The notes under the pieces were generated by a model that saw only the letters and a program-made list of their open reading frames with translations, had not been told where the DNA came from and made no database searches. From Pisaster brevispinus (Eukaryota > Echinodermata > Asteroidea > Forcipulatida > Asteriidae): a stretch of 64,000 nucleotides of DNA. This document shows, one piece after another, positions 11,991-37,300 of this stretch. The stretch's first letter is position 1, and every line of letters begins with the position of its first letter. The stretch is from assembly GCA_023634235.1 (NCBI GenBank), contig JAMKCF010000011.1, forward strand, positions 4,482,001 through 4,546,000. Direction: 5' to 3'. The position numbers and the translations under genes were made by a program.

Positions 11991-13286
11991 ACGCTTTGAT
12001 TATCACTAAGGTTGTAGCTTCCAATACTTGCCTTGTTTTGGCCTTGGTCTCCTTAAACAAATGGTTTCATGATACTCTAATCCCGATAAAGATCAGCTAT
12101 TTTCTCAGATAGTGGCCTTGCCCCACCAGAAAAGAAATACCAAGCCTTTAAAAGCTTACAAAAATTAATTTCCATTTAAAAATATTGATACACATACTTT
12201 TATCTACAACTGTAAAGAATATTGTTGGCCTTGTTGTTGCTTACAAAATGTGCCCTTAGGGTTTATGCTTCCTTTTTATAAATGACAGCGTACTCTTTCC
12301 AAATGTGAACTCAAAAATAAGGTCAGATTTGTTCTGCTTTTGGTGGGTTTCTGACAAAACTTTCAAATACGCTGAACATTTGGATGAATACTTACTTCTT
12401 CTCTCAGAGTGAGAAAGAGAAAGAGGAACAGAATGCCCAAGAATGAAGCAGTTAAAAAATCATTGTTATTTTTTTCTCAATACTGTTGTGATCTTTGTTT
12501 AACTAATTCAGATCAAAAATAAAAATGAAAAAGGTTTCATTGACATTTTGTTTCAATGTACGAGTTCAAAATAAAGAACTAACAAATGTATGTGAAAAAC
12601 ATACAGAAATGTTAATGTATGTAAATGTTTGGCTGGTAGCCTGTTTTTGCTGAGTAACATGTTGCCTTTTGCATATAAAGTTTGTGAAATACAAACAAGT
12701 GGTTAACACAAAGTACAAAGTCACACAGCAATAAGTGCATTGTGCATTGCAATATCAGGCAAGGCTCCGCAACGTATCAATTATAAGCAGCTAAAGAATC
12801 AATCAACCAGCTTCATTCAAATAGTTTATGATACGATACAAATCAACATTTGTAAAATGAGAAATATAACAGATTGGAATAATTTTCAATGACTGGGTGT
12901 AAACTCAAACCCATTTTTAGATTGATCTTCAGTCAAGAGGTTTTTCTCTAAAAAAAAAACCACACAAAAAGAACCAGCCTTTAGTTTCCACCCAAAATGT
13001 GGATAATTCAAAACAATCTGGCCTTCAACTAAAGATAGTTCACTTGTTGTCAACATATAGCACTGATTGGTGAAAGCCATAATGTGCTATAAAAAAGAGA
13101 AAACATTTTTGACAAATGTACATTTTCTAAAGGCAAGTGACAAGTTTTTGCCACCATTAGAGTGTAACTATTTGACACTATTACAATACAACACTGGGGT
13201 TCAAATAAAAACACAAAATCAAAAATCACCTCCAAACATTTTGCTGCTTTTCTGGATCAAGCATGACACACAATACGCAGGGAAGA

Positions 13287-13292
13287 TTTATT
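13287..13292 (-). terminator. Candidate KATNAL2 polyadenylation signal
   Basis: TTTATT on the + strand (AATAAA on the transcript) about 210 bp after the stop. A second one lies near 13347. The true end could be further away. Confidence 0.45.
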
Positions 13293-13498
13293 CATATTTG
13301 ACAGTATCTGTGATATGTGTTTCCTTGATATCATTTTTCAGGATAATGTTTATTTTGATTTTAACCATTTTTACGACTACAACATCCGGTCATTACTCCT
13401 TCCGTACCTTACATTGACTATTCTGAACTGCTCTGTGTTGATGATACCACATGAATTCTTCCACACAACTTGACTCGACAAAAACCCAAGTCCGAACT

Positions 13499-25605
<12,107 letters not shown>

Positions 25606-25939
25606 GATTAATTTTCACAAAATCATGAAATGCGTCCCCCGTTGCCTGGACTTTTGACGATCTTGACCTTTTCGGCTCGTGCGTCAAACAGCAGACTTGC
25701 TTTCTGTGTAGTTCAATGATTATTAAAAATTTAATAAATAAAAATTAGACACTAAATAATTCTAAGTTTTAGCGCAGAAAATAATATTTTTTGGAACCAA
25801 AGTTAATTAAAAGTATTATAAATATTTGTAGATTAGTTGAGAGAGGTGGTAATTGCGCAAGCGCAGTTGTTTCAGTCGGATGAAAAAAAATCGTGAATGG
25901 ACCCTCAATCTACACAAATGTCGTCGACAGCGCCCCGAT
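25606..25939. promoter_or_regulatory. Shared divergent KATNAL2 / PIAS promoter
   Basis: Only 334 bp separate the two start codons, which point away from each other. TGCGCAAGCGCA at 25854-25865 differs at one position from the NRF1 consensus YGCGCAYGCGCR, a factor typical of divergent TATA-less promoters. The PIAS start context atATGGCGGA resembles the YY1 ATGGCGG motif. A GTTGCC half-site on the KATNAL2 side is too weak to call as an RFX X-box. Confidence 0.65.
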
Positions 25940-26551
25940 ATGGCGGATTTTGATGATTTAAAGGTGACAAAACTTACTTTAAATTGATAAATTGAGTGTG
26001 GTATCAGTCATATTATTTACTATAGTCTTTTTTTTGGTTAAGAATTATGTTTTTTATTGTGAATTTGCGTGTAAATTTTTGAGTTGACTCGAAGAATGTG
26101 TCTTCTTGTGTTGTCGATCGAGAGAATGTCATATTTCTGAGCACTACACAACAGCACAGGGATATGTGTACGCAGTTCATGCAGTTAATTGCATTCTGAA
26201 CATGCTCAATTCAATGAATGGGTGAATTAGCCGTGTGTGGCACAGTTTTTGACAATCTGATCGAACAAATTACATATCCACTTTTTCTAAGATGTAAAAA
26301 TTGTATATCTTGAGATTTTTTAGTTAGGCCCACTGAGTGACTGAGCAGTGAGTGAGTGACTGACATACTGACCGGCCACTTTTCATTTGTGTGGGTGGCC
26401 ACTGGCCAAGGAAGGTCTCTGCTGAATCCTGGGCCACACGTCCAGTTTTCCGGCCCCATTTTGTCTTAAGCTTAGCGATCAGAAATGTAAGGCAGTTTTG
26501 TATACGTATAATCGTATACGTATGTCATGTATGTGGCCCAGTTAAATAAAG

Positions 26552-26586
<35 letters not shown>

Positions 26587-29500
26587 AAAAACCCACCCCA
26601 AAACAACCTTTAGTCGTTTGATTCGACGACTACTGTACAACAGTAACAATAGTTAACTTTAATATTCCTCTGCGATACCCATATCCGCCATCCTCCATCA
26701 TGGTGCCATCATCTCAGAAAAACAATTTGCTGTGTTGACATGACCCCATATTTACCGATTTCGCGAGAGTTCGTGATGATTTAACCTAGACAGTTAGTGT
26801 TTATATTGCTCAAAAACAGACACTAAAATGTCAAAATCACTGTCAACAAATGTGCACATTTGAACACTTTTTATTTCAAAATCTTAAATGTTTTTGAAAA
26901 AAAATGCCCCTATGTTAACCTTTCGTTACCTGTCAAATACTTTATTCCAGTCAAAATGGCATGGTATTCACGCAATGATCATACATCACACATTGACCTT
27001 TCAACTTTCATCGAAATATCAAGGAATCTCATGAAAACACGAAATTTCATCGAGACCTCAACGGCGGTTCAAACGTCTAAAGTCAGGTAAAATTGGCAAT
27101 TTGTGAATGTTGCAACCAAAAAGTGGTCCCCAAAACCAGGCACATTTCTTGACAAATATTTTATCAATAATCTTGTCGATGGTCTTGAACTAAAGAGTAA
27201 GTATTGTGACTCTTGAGGGAAACCTTTGGACCGTTTAAGCCTCTATCTGTCTATGGGTTCCAGATTTCTATTATTTTTACCTGGCGGCATATAGGCAGTC
27301 ACGTTTGGGTGTTGTAGGCCTACTTAGTCTTAGCTTAGTCTAGTCTTAGCTTGGCCCAAGTGTTTTGGATGTTTAAATAAATAACATTAAAAAAATATTT
27401 TTCAAAAATATATCTCAAAAATTTATTTTAAATAAAATTCATAATTTTCTTAAATAATTAATTTAACTTCCTCTGAATTACTTTCCTCAATGTGTACTGA
27501 GCACAGCCATGGTCAGACTATTAACTACCCAAGCTTTTAACTACCTGCCCGGCCCACACCGCCGGCCATCCATTAGATGCCAATCAAACAATGGGCTATG
27601 ACCTAACTATACCACATTCTGCAATGTAGCCCTACTTTGCCAACGTGACAGCCAGTGAGGATTGGGGAGGAGGTAATGGGAGGCTGGCTCGACCGTGTAT
27701 TCGATGAGATAATGCGATCATAACTATGGTTGGGATGTCCCAACTCAAGTTGGGATCAGTCCCAACTGTAGTTCAACTAAGTTGGGACAATTTTCAACTC
27801 GGGGCGGAACAAAGGTGCAAACATTTCAATGGCTTAGGCCTACTTTATGTATCCTCTCTGCTCACATTTCGGCCAGCCAATGGCGTCATGATTTGATTGG
27901 CATGATTGGCATCAATCCAAGAAGGCCATGCTGGACAAATCAAGGAAAGTAATTTTGAAGAAATTATAGAAATTATTATTTGAAATATCTTTTTAAAATG
28001 TTATTTATTTAAATATCCAAAACACTCGGGGCAAGCTAAGAGGTGAGTGCCCACATTTAAACTGCTGATCCATTGTAGGGAAAGCACCTTGAATTTCCGA
28101 TTGCTAAGCTTAAGGAAAAATGGGGCCTGGAGTTTTTTTAACCAGTTCAATCCCTAGCCTAGATGAAAAAATTATTTATGTTTACCCGTGCCAATTTTTT
28201 TCAGTCAAAATGCAATTGTTTTAAACCCTTTCCTTTTATGCAGGGCTCAAAGTTAACACTGGACCGCAGGCCCTAGGCCAGTGTTTTTAGCATCAGACCA
28301 ATAAGCTTGTGACTGGACAAGTCTGGCGGCTTTGTGTGGTTTTAAAATAACAAGACCTAATCCTAGACCCAGAAACTGGGGCACTTTACTCCTTTTTTTG
28401 ACATCTTCGGTTGTACTAGCGCCCCACTGAATCATTGTACATAACGATGGGAAACCTCAATTTGCTATGATTTTCCGAACATCCAGCCACAAAAAATGCC
28501 CTTAAATGGCAAGAAGACCAAGGAAAATAGCTTGAAAACCGCCTACTGGCTTCTCGATAATCAGAGATGCAACATCTCAGGTATTAAATTGTGCTCACAA
28601 TTTTTTTGTGCTTCAAATGGATGATTTTTAAGTCAACAATCGGTGAAACCATCCATCACGATTGACTTGACAGTACACTCTAGGAATTAAACAGGTGCCC
28701 TGCCTACCGCGTCCCCGCAGTGCAGAAGTAGACCAGGTGGTCACATATCAGGTTTGCTGCTGATGCATTTAGGGTAGGGGATTCAATCAACGACATTTAA
28801 AAAAGCACTGGTTATGCGCACTGCAGTGAGTGCACAATGTATGAGCATTTAAATACCTCTGTGGTATGAACAATGTAACTTCAAGGGGGCGTGGCCATGC
28901 TGTGTAAAATAATGGTTTTATAGGATTTACAGTAAACCATACCACAGAGGTAGTTTGCTCATAAAAGAATCATGACACTGTGTCACATTTTGGTTCTGGT
29001 CTTGTGAACAACTTTCTTGTCTGGCAAAAGTTGTGAGCTAATGTACAAGCCCTTCAGTCTTGTGAATGTTTACCCAATGTTTGAGCCCTGTTATGAATAC
29101 AATCCCAATTCCTTCTGTATCCAATTATCAAAGTGAAGGATTTGGAAAGGACGGTAGGCTCCTGGGAATCATTGATTATCACAGGGTCAGGCATTCCTTC
29201 TACTGCCTAATCTTATCCAAGTCCACCCCTGCGCTCAGATTACATCGGATTTAAGTAGTAACCCGCACAAGTTCAAACATTGTGCAAGTTTGGAAATTGT
29301 GCGCAGTTGCCTACTATAAGTTTTATATTTGTGCAAGTAAGTCTTTAACTAAAGTTGTTGTTTTTTTGTAGTTTTTTAGTTTCCTAAATTCTTATTTCAA
29401 CACCATACATTTGTTTAAGTTTTTGAGGTGGAAATACAAAATGTTGATGTCAATCTTTCTTTTTTTTAAAAAGTAAAATATGATCTGGTGACTAATATTA

Positions 29501-32500
29501 CATTGGACAGACCAACATTTAAGGTAAAATTAAAAAAAGATATAATGGCACTTTTGACAGACATGTCAGCCGAAGCTCATCCGGTCGTAAAAATGGCAGT
29601 GTTTTTCAGTGTTTTCTGCCAGTTTTTTGCCAGTTTTCTTGTAGTTTGCCAGTGTTTCATGGTATTTTCTGGTATAGAAACACCCCTCTCTAGCCAAACT
29701 AAAACTGCCTAGTCTTTAAGTGCAGGTTTTTATAATTTATTTTGTCTATAGATGAAATTCCATTTGGATTGACTCTTCCTTTAAAGCATTTTTCTCATAG
29801 ACATTTGCGGTTTATGATAATAGCTCATGTTTTTTTCATGGTCATGTTTCTGATGCACGATCAGACCGTTAAAATTCCATTTATTGGAATGAATGGGCAA
29901 TTATTGACTGATGCCTCCCAGAGAGAGAGATGTAAGGCCTCATGACAATGCTGTATCATCCATCTTGGCTTTTATGTGAAAGGAACAGGTCCTCGACAAG
30001 GGCATGAGGCACAAATCTATCCAAAGATTTAATCCATTCATTGTTTGTAGTACCTTTCCCCTGGGGCCACTGAACTATGACCTCAGCAACTCTGAAACAG
30101 TTGCTTCCGTACGTGCGACCTGCCACAGTGCCTTATCACACCTCGCGTGTTGACATGACTACCGGCGAACGAACATGCACAGGAACTCGATTGCCAGTTT
30201 ATAACACCACTGCTACGTGGTGCCAAAGAGTTTTTAGTATTCTTGTGTCCTTCGAATAACATCCGTCGGTATATCGATATTACTCAAATACTCAATACTA
30301 TTTTGACATCGATATCGCCGATGTCACTTTTTTAATCATATCAAAATATCGAAAATTTCGATATAGCTAAACTTTCGATGTATCAAAAATTTGATGTTCC
30401 TAAATGATATCGAAAACACCGAAAGATTATCCAGAAAACCTCAGGGTTTTAGTTTTCGAAAAGCTGCCGTCTTTATTTGTAGTTTACAACATTTGAGAAG
30501 GTCTATTAAATCGGAATATATGCAACCCTATTAAACTGTCTGTCTCCAGTATATTAAGCGCTGTTTTTAGGCTTCATCTTGTACACAGGAAATACTCGAT
30601 ATATCGAGTATACTCGATATTGAATTTCCGATATATCGATTATTGAAAAAAAACTGACATCGACAAACGATACCTCCAAAGCAAACTAGAATTTGATTTG
30701 GATAAAACTTGATTTCCCTTCTATTAATACTCCAGTTGACATTTCATCATGTGGCAGGAACTCTTGCACACTCAAAATACGTACTTTCGATGTCAATCTT
30801 TCTTTTTTTAAAAGTGAAATGGGATCTGGACACTAATACTTCATTGGACAAAACAACATGTAAGGTAAAATTTTGACAGACATATCAGCAGAAATTCATC
30901 TGGTCGGAAAAATAGCTGTGTTTTCCGGTAGATTTCTGGCAATCTTTCGGTGTTTTCGGATTGTATAAAGTTTAGGGTAATGTCATAAAATTAGGATTGG
31001 TCTGGTAACCTGAAACCGAATGTTTTTGTATTGGCCTAACTACTCAGTTTTTCTTAAATTGCAATTTGTTAACACCCAACTGCGACCTTTTTGTTCATTA
31101 TGAGCAAAAATACTAATCATAATTACAGCCGTTGGTCAGATTTGCTGGTAGCCCGCTAAACCTGGGACTAATACTACGCAGGACTATCAGATTTACAGTT
31201 GGGCTACTCAGAAAAACCCCACAAATCGTATAGACTTGTTACAAAGATTTTATGATGGTTAAAATAATTATTCAGGCAAAAATGATGATGACTTAAAATA
31301 GCAAAAAGCTTTGCCAAACGGCAAGTGTTGCTTGCCGATTGAAGGTTTCTTCACGTAAACCTTAACCATACAGAGCTTCCAGAGTTTGAAGGTCATGCTC
31401 TCCCAAACAGGCTTTGTCATGTTTGTGATTTGACACAAAAAGTGCCCCTTTTTCTAGTCAACCAATCAAGACACATGTTACATGGATGGAAATCTTATTT
31501 CATAAACTGTGCGGCATACATAGACTCGTATCTCTCATGCATTAAGGAAAAAACAAAAACTCCACACACTGGGCTTTGGGTGCAACTTTGTATAGTGGCG
31601 AGGAGGCAAGTTTGCGGGATTTGGGGGGATTAGTCTCTAACAAATCTTTAGAACCCTGTCCCGTTGTTGATTCATGTACATGTATTTGTGTAATTTTAGC
31701 TATGGGTAACAACAACGTCTGTTTTAGTGTTTTACAAATGTTCCACACTTACCGTATGAAAATACTAATCTTTCTAATCAGAATATCAGCAAAAAGTCAT
31801 ACAATTTTTTGTGAAAATTTGATAAACTTTACTTCTTGATTATTATTGTTAGGGGATTCCTTTAAAATGTGATTGGGAACAAAGTTCAAGAACTGTTTAT
31901 TTGCTAAGTGGAGTATTTTTCTTTCCGTTGCAGCATATGGTGATGAGTTTTCGAGTTTCAGAACTCCAAGTGCTCCTTGGCTATGCGGGAAGAAATAAGA
32001 GCGGTCGAAAGCACGAACTACAAACCCGTGGCCTGACTCTACTCAAGAGTGGCTGTAGCACCTCCGTCCAAATCAAAATCCGGGAGTTGTACCGTAGGAG
32101 GTTCCCCAGAAGATTGATCAACCCACCCCAATTCATGCCGGGCATGTCAGAAGGGGCAGGGTCCGGTAGTACAGGGACTCACCACAGTTCAAGTAACCCT
32201 CCACTTCCATCCTACCCTGGTACCATGAATATTCATCAGAACGTCCCACATGAACTCTTAGGAGGCTCGTGTCAGCCCCAGCCATTTCATCCAGATGTGA
32301 AGTTGAAACTATTGCCCTTTTATGATGTACTAGGGGAGCTTGTCAAACCTACCGGATTGAGTAAGTTGAATAATATCAATCATTCAAACATTATTTATGA
32401 TTACATGTAATATGTATGTCTCAACCTTATCCCAAGTATTGTATTGTACTTCCCTTACTACAAGCTCAGGATTTCCTACAAAAATAGTTTGTAACTGAAC

Positions 32501-34342
32501 ACCACAACCGTTTGTTTCTAACAGTGCAGGAATTCTTGGCCCTTTGTTAAACACTATTGCATCATGTTGTTTGCAGTGCTTGTTACCAAAAATGAGACAA
32601 ACTACCAGTTTAGAAGATTTTGCTCATTTGTTTCCCAAATCATATTTAAAAAAAACCCCAATTATTTTCCGAATCAAGATCCTGTCCATGTTGTAGGCCT
32701 ATGAGGAATGTACGAGTTCCCTGATGAAAAATGTTAGTCTCTGGAAGACATGTCAAACAAAATCTAATACAAAAAAAATTTAACCACTAAATGCTGGGAA
32801 TTCTGAATTTTTTTCTGAGCTCACCCTTGGGGTAAATTGTTTTGAGTTTCCAGAATAATTTTTGTGGTGAAATTCATTGCTACGATGAAACCATTACTTA
32901 ACCAAGTAAAGACGTCATACGTTCTCATAAAATGCACCAAAACGTCTTTTTTCTCTTTTGCGAAAATGTGGTCTGTGTTCATCGTCTTAACTCGTGGCCG
33001 TGCTGGAATCTCAGACTTGCCTTCCTTGGAGAATGTATTTGTAAACAATGGTGGCAGCCTATTGATCTCTGGATATCCTTGTTTGTACAATAAAAGGATA
33101 AAAGTCTTGAATTGCAGTACCCTTTGTACGGGTCAAATGTCTTCTGTCATGAAGCAGTTCACAAGGGATCCATTTTAGAAGGCAATCCCATTTTTTAAAG
33201 CTTTCAGAGCTGTATGGGATGAATAATATCTTTTAACCAGTTTACACCAGAAGACATGTATAGTGAACTTGTGGCAAAACCTTTATGGCCACACAAACCT
33301 GAATAAACTTGTTTTTAATAAATGTCCAGGGATGCTTTTGGCAGACATATTTAAACATGCTTGAACATTCCATTGTGTAGCCTGCACAGCGCATGCACAC
33401 AAAAGGTACTGGAATTCATGCTCAGAATTCTCCCTTATTACGGGAATAATTATGTAACTCCCAAGTCCAGACCTTCATCCTTTTGTTGTACGAACCAGCG
33501 TTATGAGAGATCATTTAGGCTACTACCGCTGTCTTTGGCATGGAAGGTAAGTCCAAGATTTCAGCATTTATGGCCAAAGTTTGGCAAGAGAAAAAAGAAT
33601 ATATCCACAACATTTTATGAGAATGTTTATTGGCTACGTGGTTAAGTCATGGTTTTAATGTGACAATGATATCCTTCCTCTCCTTTAAAAAAAAATAATA
33701 AAATAAGGAAATTCTGAAATTTAATCTCGCCTGTGGGAAATCCAGACAGTAAGGTTAGTGGTTAAACAGGAAAAAGGTAAGTTTCCTTTAAAATGCAGAG
33801 ATAAGAATCAATAACCTCTGACTTTTGTCTCAGCTATAAGAAACAGAAATGTTAAACGACATGAACAAGGTCAGTGAATGGATTCTTTAATTGTACCAGC
33901 GCTATAGTGCTTTTACATGCATGACTTGTGTCGGCAAATTCTGCATAAAACTGCAAAAACACCAAAAAGGACCACCCCCCCCCCCAAAGAAAAGACAAAA
34001 ACCAATGGTTCTAGGGAGAAAATGTTTTGTTTTTGTTTTTATCTAAATAAAAAAAGGAGGACAAAGCTACAGATTGCATGTAATTGGAAGCTACTCTTTG
34101 TAACCGTTTTAACAAATTTGTTTCATTTACACACTGTATTTACACACATGTTCATTGTACATTTACCATACTATGTATAATGTAGTACTCTCTGGTCAAT
34201 ATGTGTATACGTAGATCGTAAAACTACTCTGGAAATAGAGTAGAGTTGATCTCCTCAGAATTAGACATGCATGCCGTACTACACTCAATATTCATTATGG
34301 CTGCTAATGGGTCATTTCAATCAGGTGACATTACATTGTACC

Positions 34343-34377
<35 letters not shown>

Positions 34378-37300
34378 GTTGTAAAACTACACCAGTTGTA
34401 CACATTGCAATAGGCCCTAATGTGTGTGTGTTTAGTCTGTACATTTAGTTGATTTGTTTTCATTATAATTCTGAAGAAAAAGTGATGCATCATATCAAAT
34501 GGTACTTGACACGTGACACCGGTGGTACAGTTTGGTAGGAAGTGTTTTGTTTTACATTTTCACAAAATTTTCCCAGGGGAAAGATTACCGGGAAACCAGT
34601 CACAAACTGCACACCCAATGTACTTGCACCATGTGATAATTTGGCTGGTGACCTACGTACATGTACACGCGCACGTAGTCAGGTAGTACACAAATTTTAG
34701 CGTAAAATAATTTGCAAATTATAAGCTCTATGAAATACATACATGTACACTTGTATCTAAGGACAGGTCTTAATCACTGTTCATGTTGATGGCTACATGT
34801 ATGTACACCAAAATGAAAACAAATTTTCAAGAACTATCTCAAATATTTGTCCCACTTGTGTAAGTGAGCTAATGGGAGTGCCCTTGTGTTTTTTTTTACA
34901 CAATAGAACGGTGGACCCCACCCCACAAGGGAACTTTTTGTTCAACCTGGACCCCCACAAGGGAATTCTTTAGAAAAGGAAATAATAGAACAACAATAAC
35001 AGGACCCCACAAACCCAGGTCCGTAAGGTTGTGTGTACGTATGCGTGCCAATTTGACCTTAATCAGTCTGTCCGCAGCACACATTAAAATCTGTTCCTTT
35101 TGTGTGTGTTTTTTTTGCCATTTGATTGTTTTAGTCCTATATAAATGTATGTATACAATAAAACTAACCTGTGAAAAATTAAATTTCAAAAGGTGGTAGC
35201 GTTTTTGAGATATCGCCGAAAATCCAAAGCGGTTACGCAATTAGAATACACAATACGAATAATTGGAATACACAATTCAAATTTTTGGGGGATAAAAAAC
35301 CTGATATCTTTCTCCATTTAACCACATAACTTTGAAGTAAAATGTTTCTTTTAATGCTTTACTACCAAAAGCTGCTGTACTTCTAACCAAGTAAAAGTTT
35401 TTTTTGCCATTAATTTTAAGAGTGATTACCAAACGTATACAGACCCTTTAAATATTTAATGAGCTGAAACCATTCAGGACCTCTCTTTGAATATTTAATG
35501 AGCTGGAACTGTTTGTGGAATTCGTGTAGTTTCTCAGTTTTTAGATGTTAATTCACCAAAATGTTTCCACAATTGCTAAGATTAGGAGTATATCATCCAT
35601 TTTGCTTTGAAAATAATTGACTTAACTGACATTCTAGTGGTGTATTTAGATCGTCAGATTTGGCTTCAAAACAAAACGAAACCAGCACAAATACATCACA
35701 ATATTTCTTACACATTCTCCCACAAACAAAATAGAAAATTTCATACTCTTGTCAGAAAGTAGTTGGTTTTGGGCCTAATTTTGTGTAGTCCAGTAAGTCC
35801 GCAAAAAAATGCTAACGGTAGTCCAAAATGTCGTAATGTAAAAAGCCGTCATGATCGCATATGTAATTCCTGCATTCTGATTTGTAGGACGGATTGTGTG
35901 AGCTGGCCTGGATGTACAATCATGACACATTTAATTGGCAACAGAAAAAACTTACTAACCCCATAATTTCTGAGTCAACTTTATCTCAATCTTAAAACCT
36001 TATAACACCAATTATAACATAAGAAATACAAAATAATAAAGTCAATAAATATTGAAAATTAAACAAAATCGTATCAATTTAAAAATATTTTTCAACCAAA
36101 TAAAAATGCAAAAATCATACAGTAAATACACATGTATATATGTTTGTTGTTAATAATATAATATTGATTAATAATAATATTGATTAGTAGTTATGGAAGT
36201 ATATTGTAACATCAACCAGTATACAATTCAAATCTACCTTTTTGAAAACAGCCATTTTTTAAATACTACATGTACACTACATTTGCATACTTTGAATTTA
36301 AAGGGCATCTATTTCAGACATAACAAAATTAAAGTTTCAGGGTTTGTAAAAACCCATCATATTTAAATGTGCCTTTTACATTCCTCCATGATTCTTTTTG
36401 TGTTATCCTATTTAATCATGTCATTGGCAAACAAGGCAAAGCAAAATCAATTTGTACAGACAGAGCCAGACTAGTATTACAAAGTGGGTTGCAAAGTACC
36501 AACAGTTAAAAAGAGAGAGAGTGTGTGTATTTCCAGAAATCTGGCTGGACCTTGCAGAGCTGATGAGGGGCCTATACATGTATGGAGTCAGTGGCCATGA
36601 CGGGGTTGGCTGTTGGAATCTGCAAATAAAGCATAGCACAGGAGTGGTAGTTGAAAAAACTTTCAGAACATGTTTCCATTTATACCAATCTTCAAGACAA
36701 ATATTTGGATAAAACATATAGAAACAACACTAAGGGCGACACAATTGAAAATTGTATTTAACAAAAATGTGACAACTGAAACTGATGACTACATGTAGTT
36801 TGTGTTGGTTTCAAGGCTGTGTGTGGTACAGGATTGGAATGAATTTACTACAAATGCTGTTTTTCATCGAAAAGTAGTTTCGCAGAATCCAAACACCATG
36901 TTTCATTTTTATACAATACGTGGAAAACAAACAGTTTTTCTGAATCAATGTGAAAGCGGCACTACTTTGTACGGTATTGTTTTGGTTTTTAAAATTCAAA
37001 ATGGCAAGTGTAGTCAATCATGTCAGTAATGATCAATGCTTCTAAAGAAAGAAAAAATGCCATTGATTTGTTTATTACTCTAAATCAACTTCAGTCTTCA
37101 TTCAAGGAATCAATGTGTAGCCTAAAGGCCTAAACAAATAAAAGCTGTAGCTTTCTCAAAAATGGTGATTATTAGGCCTATGAAGTTATTTTCATTTTCC
37201 CGTTAATAGTTGAGTGCAATTGCACATTACACTTATATTTTATCTTAAAGACAAAAAAACCCCACAAAAAACCCAAAACAAACTATTGTATAATGCTAGT

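Larger units (their letters stand above)
9750..13286. other. Tail-to-tail spacer between CATSPER2 and KATNAL2
   Basis: AT-rich DNA with stops in all frames and no exon-like segment. It holds at least four inverted-repeat elements, listed separately, and a G11 run at 11096-11106. Part of it may be KATNAL2 3' UTR. Confidence 0.6.
25964..31933 (+). other. PIAS intron 1
   Basis: Six kilobases without supported coding. It holds a retroposon-like A30 tail, small inverted repeats at 27728 and 28854, a diverged duplication (29440-29640 and 30780-30960) and a TATCGATA-rich block at 30268-30675. Short open frames here show no splice-supported protein. Confidence 0.65.

Noticed and set aside
25620..25660. 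RFX X-box in the shared promoter
   Set aside because: Only one GTTGCC half-site is visible; the second half does not match.
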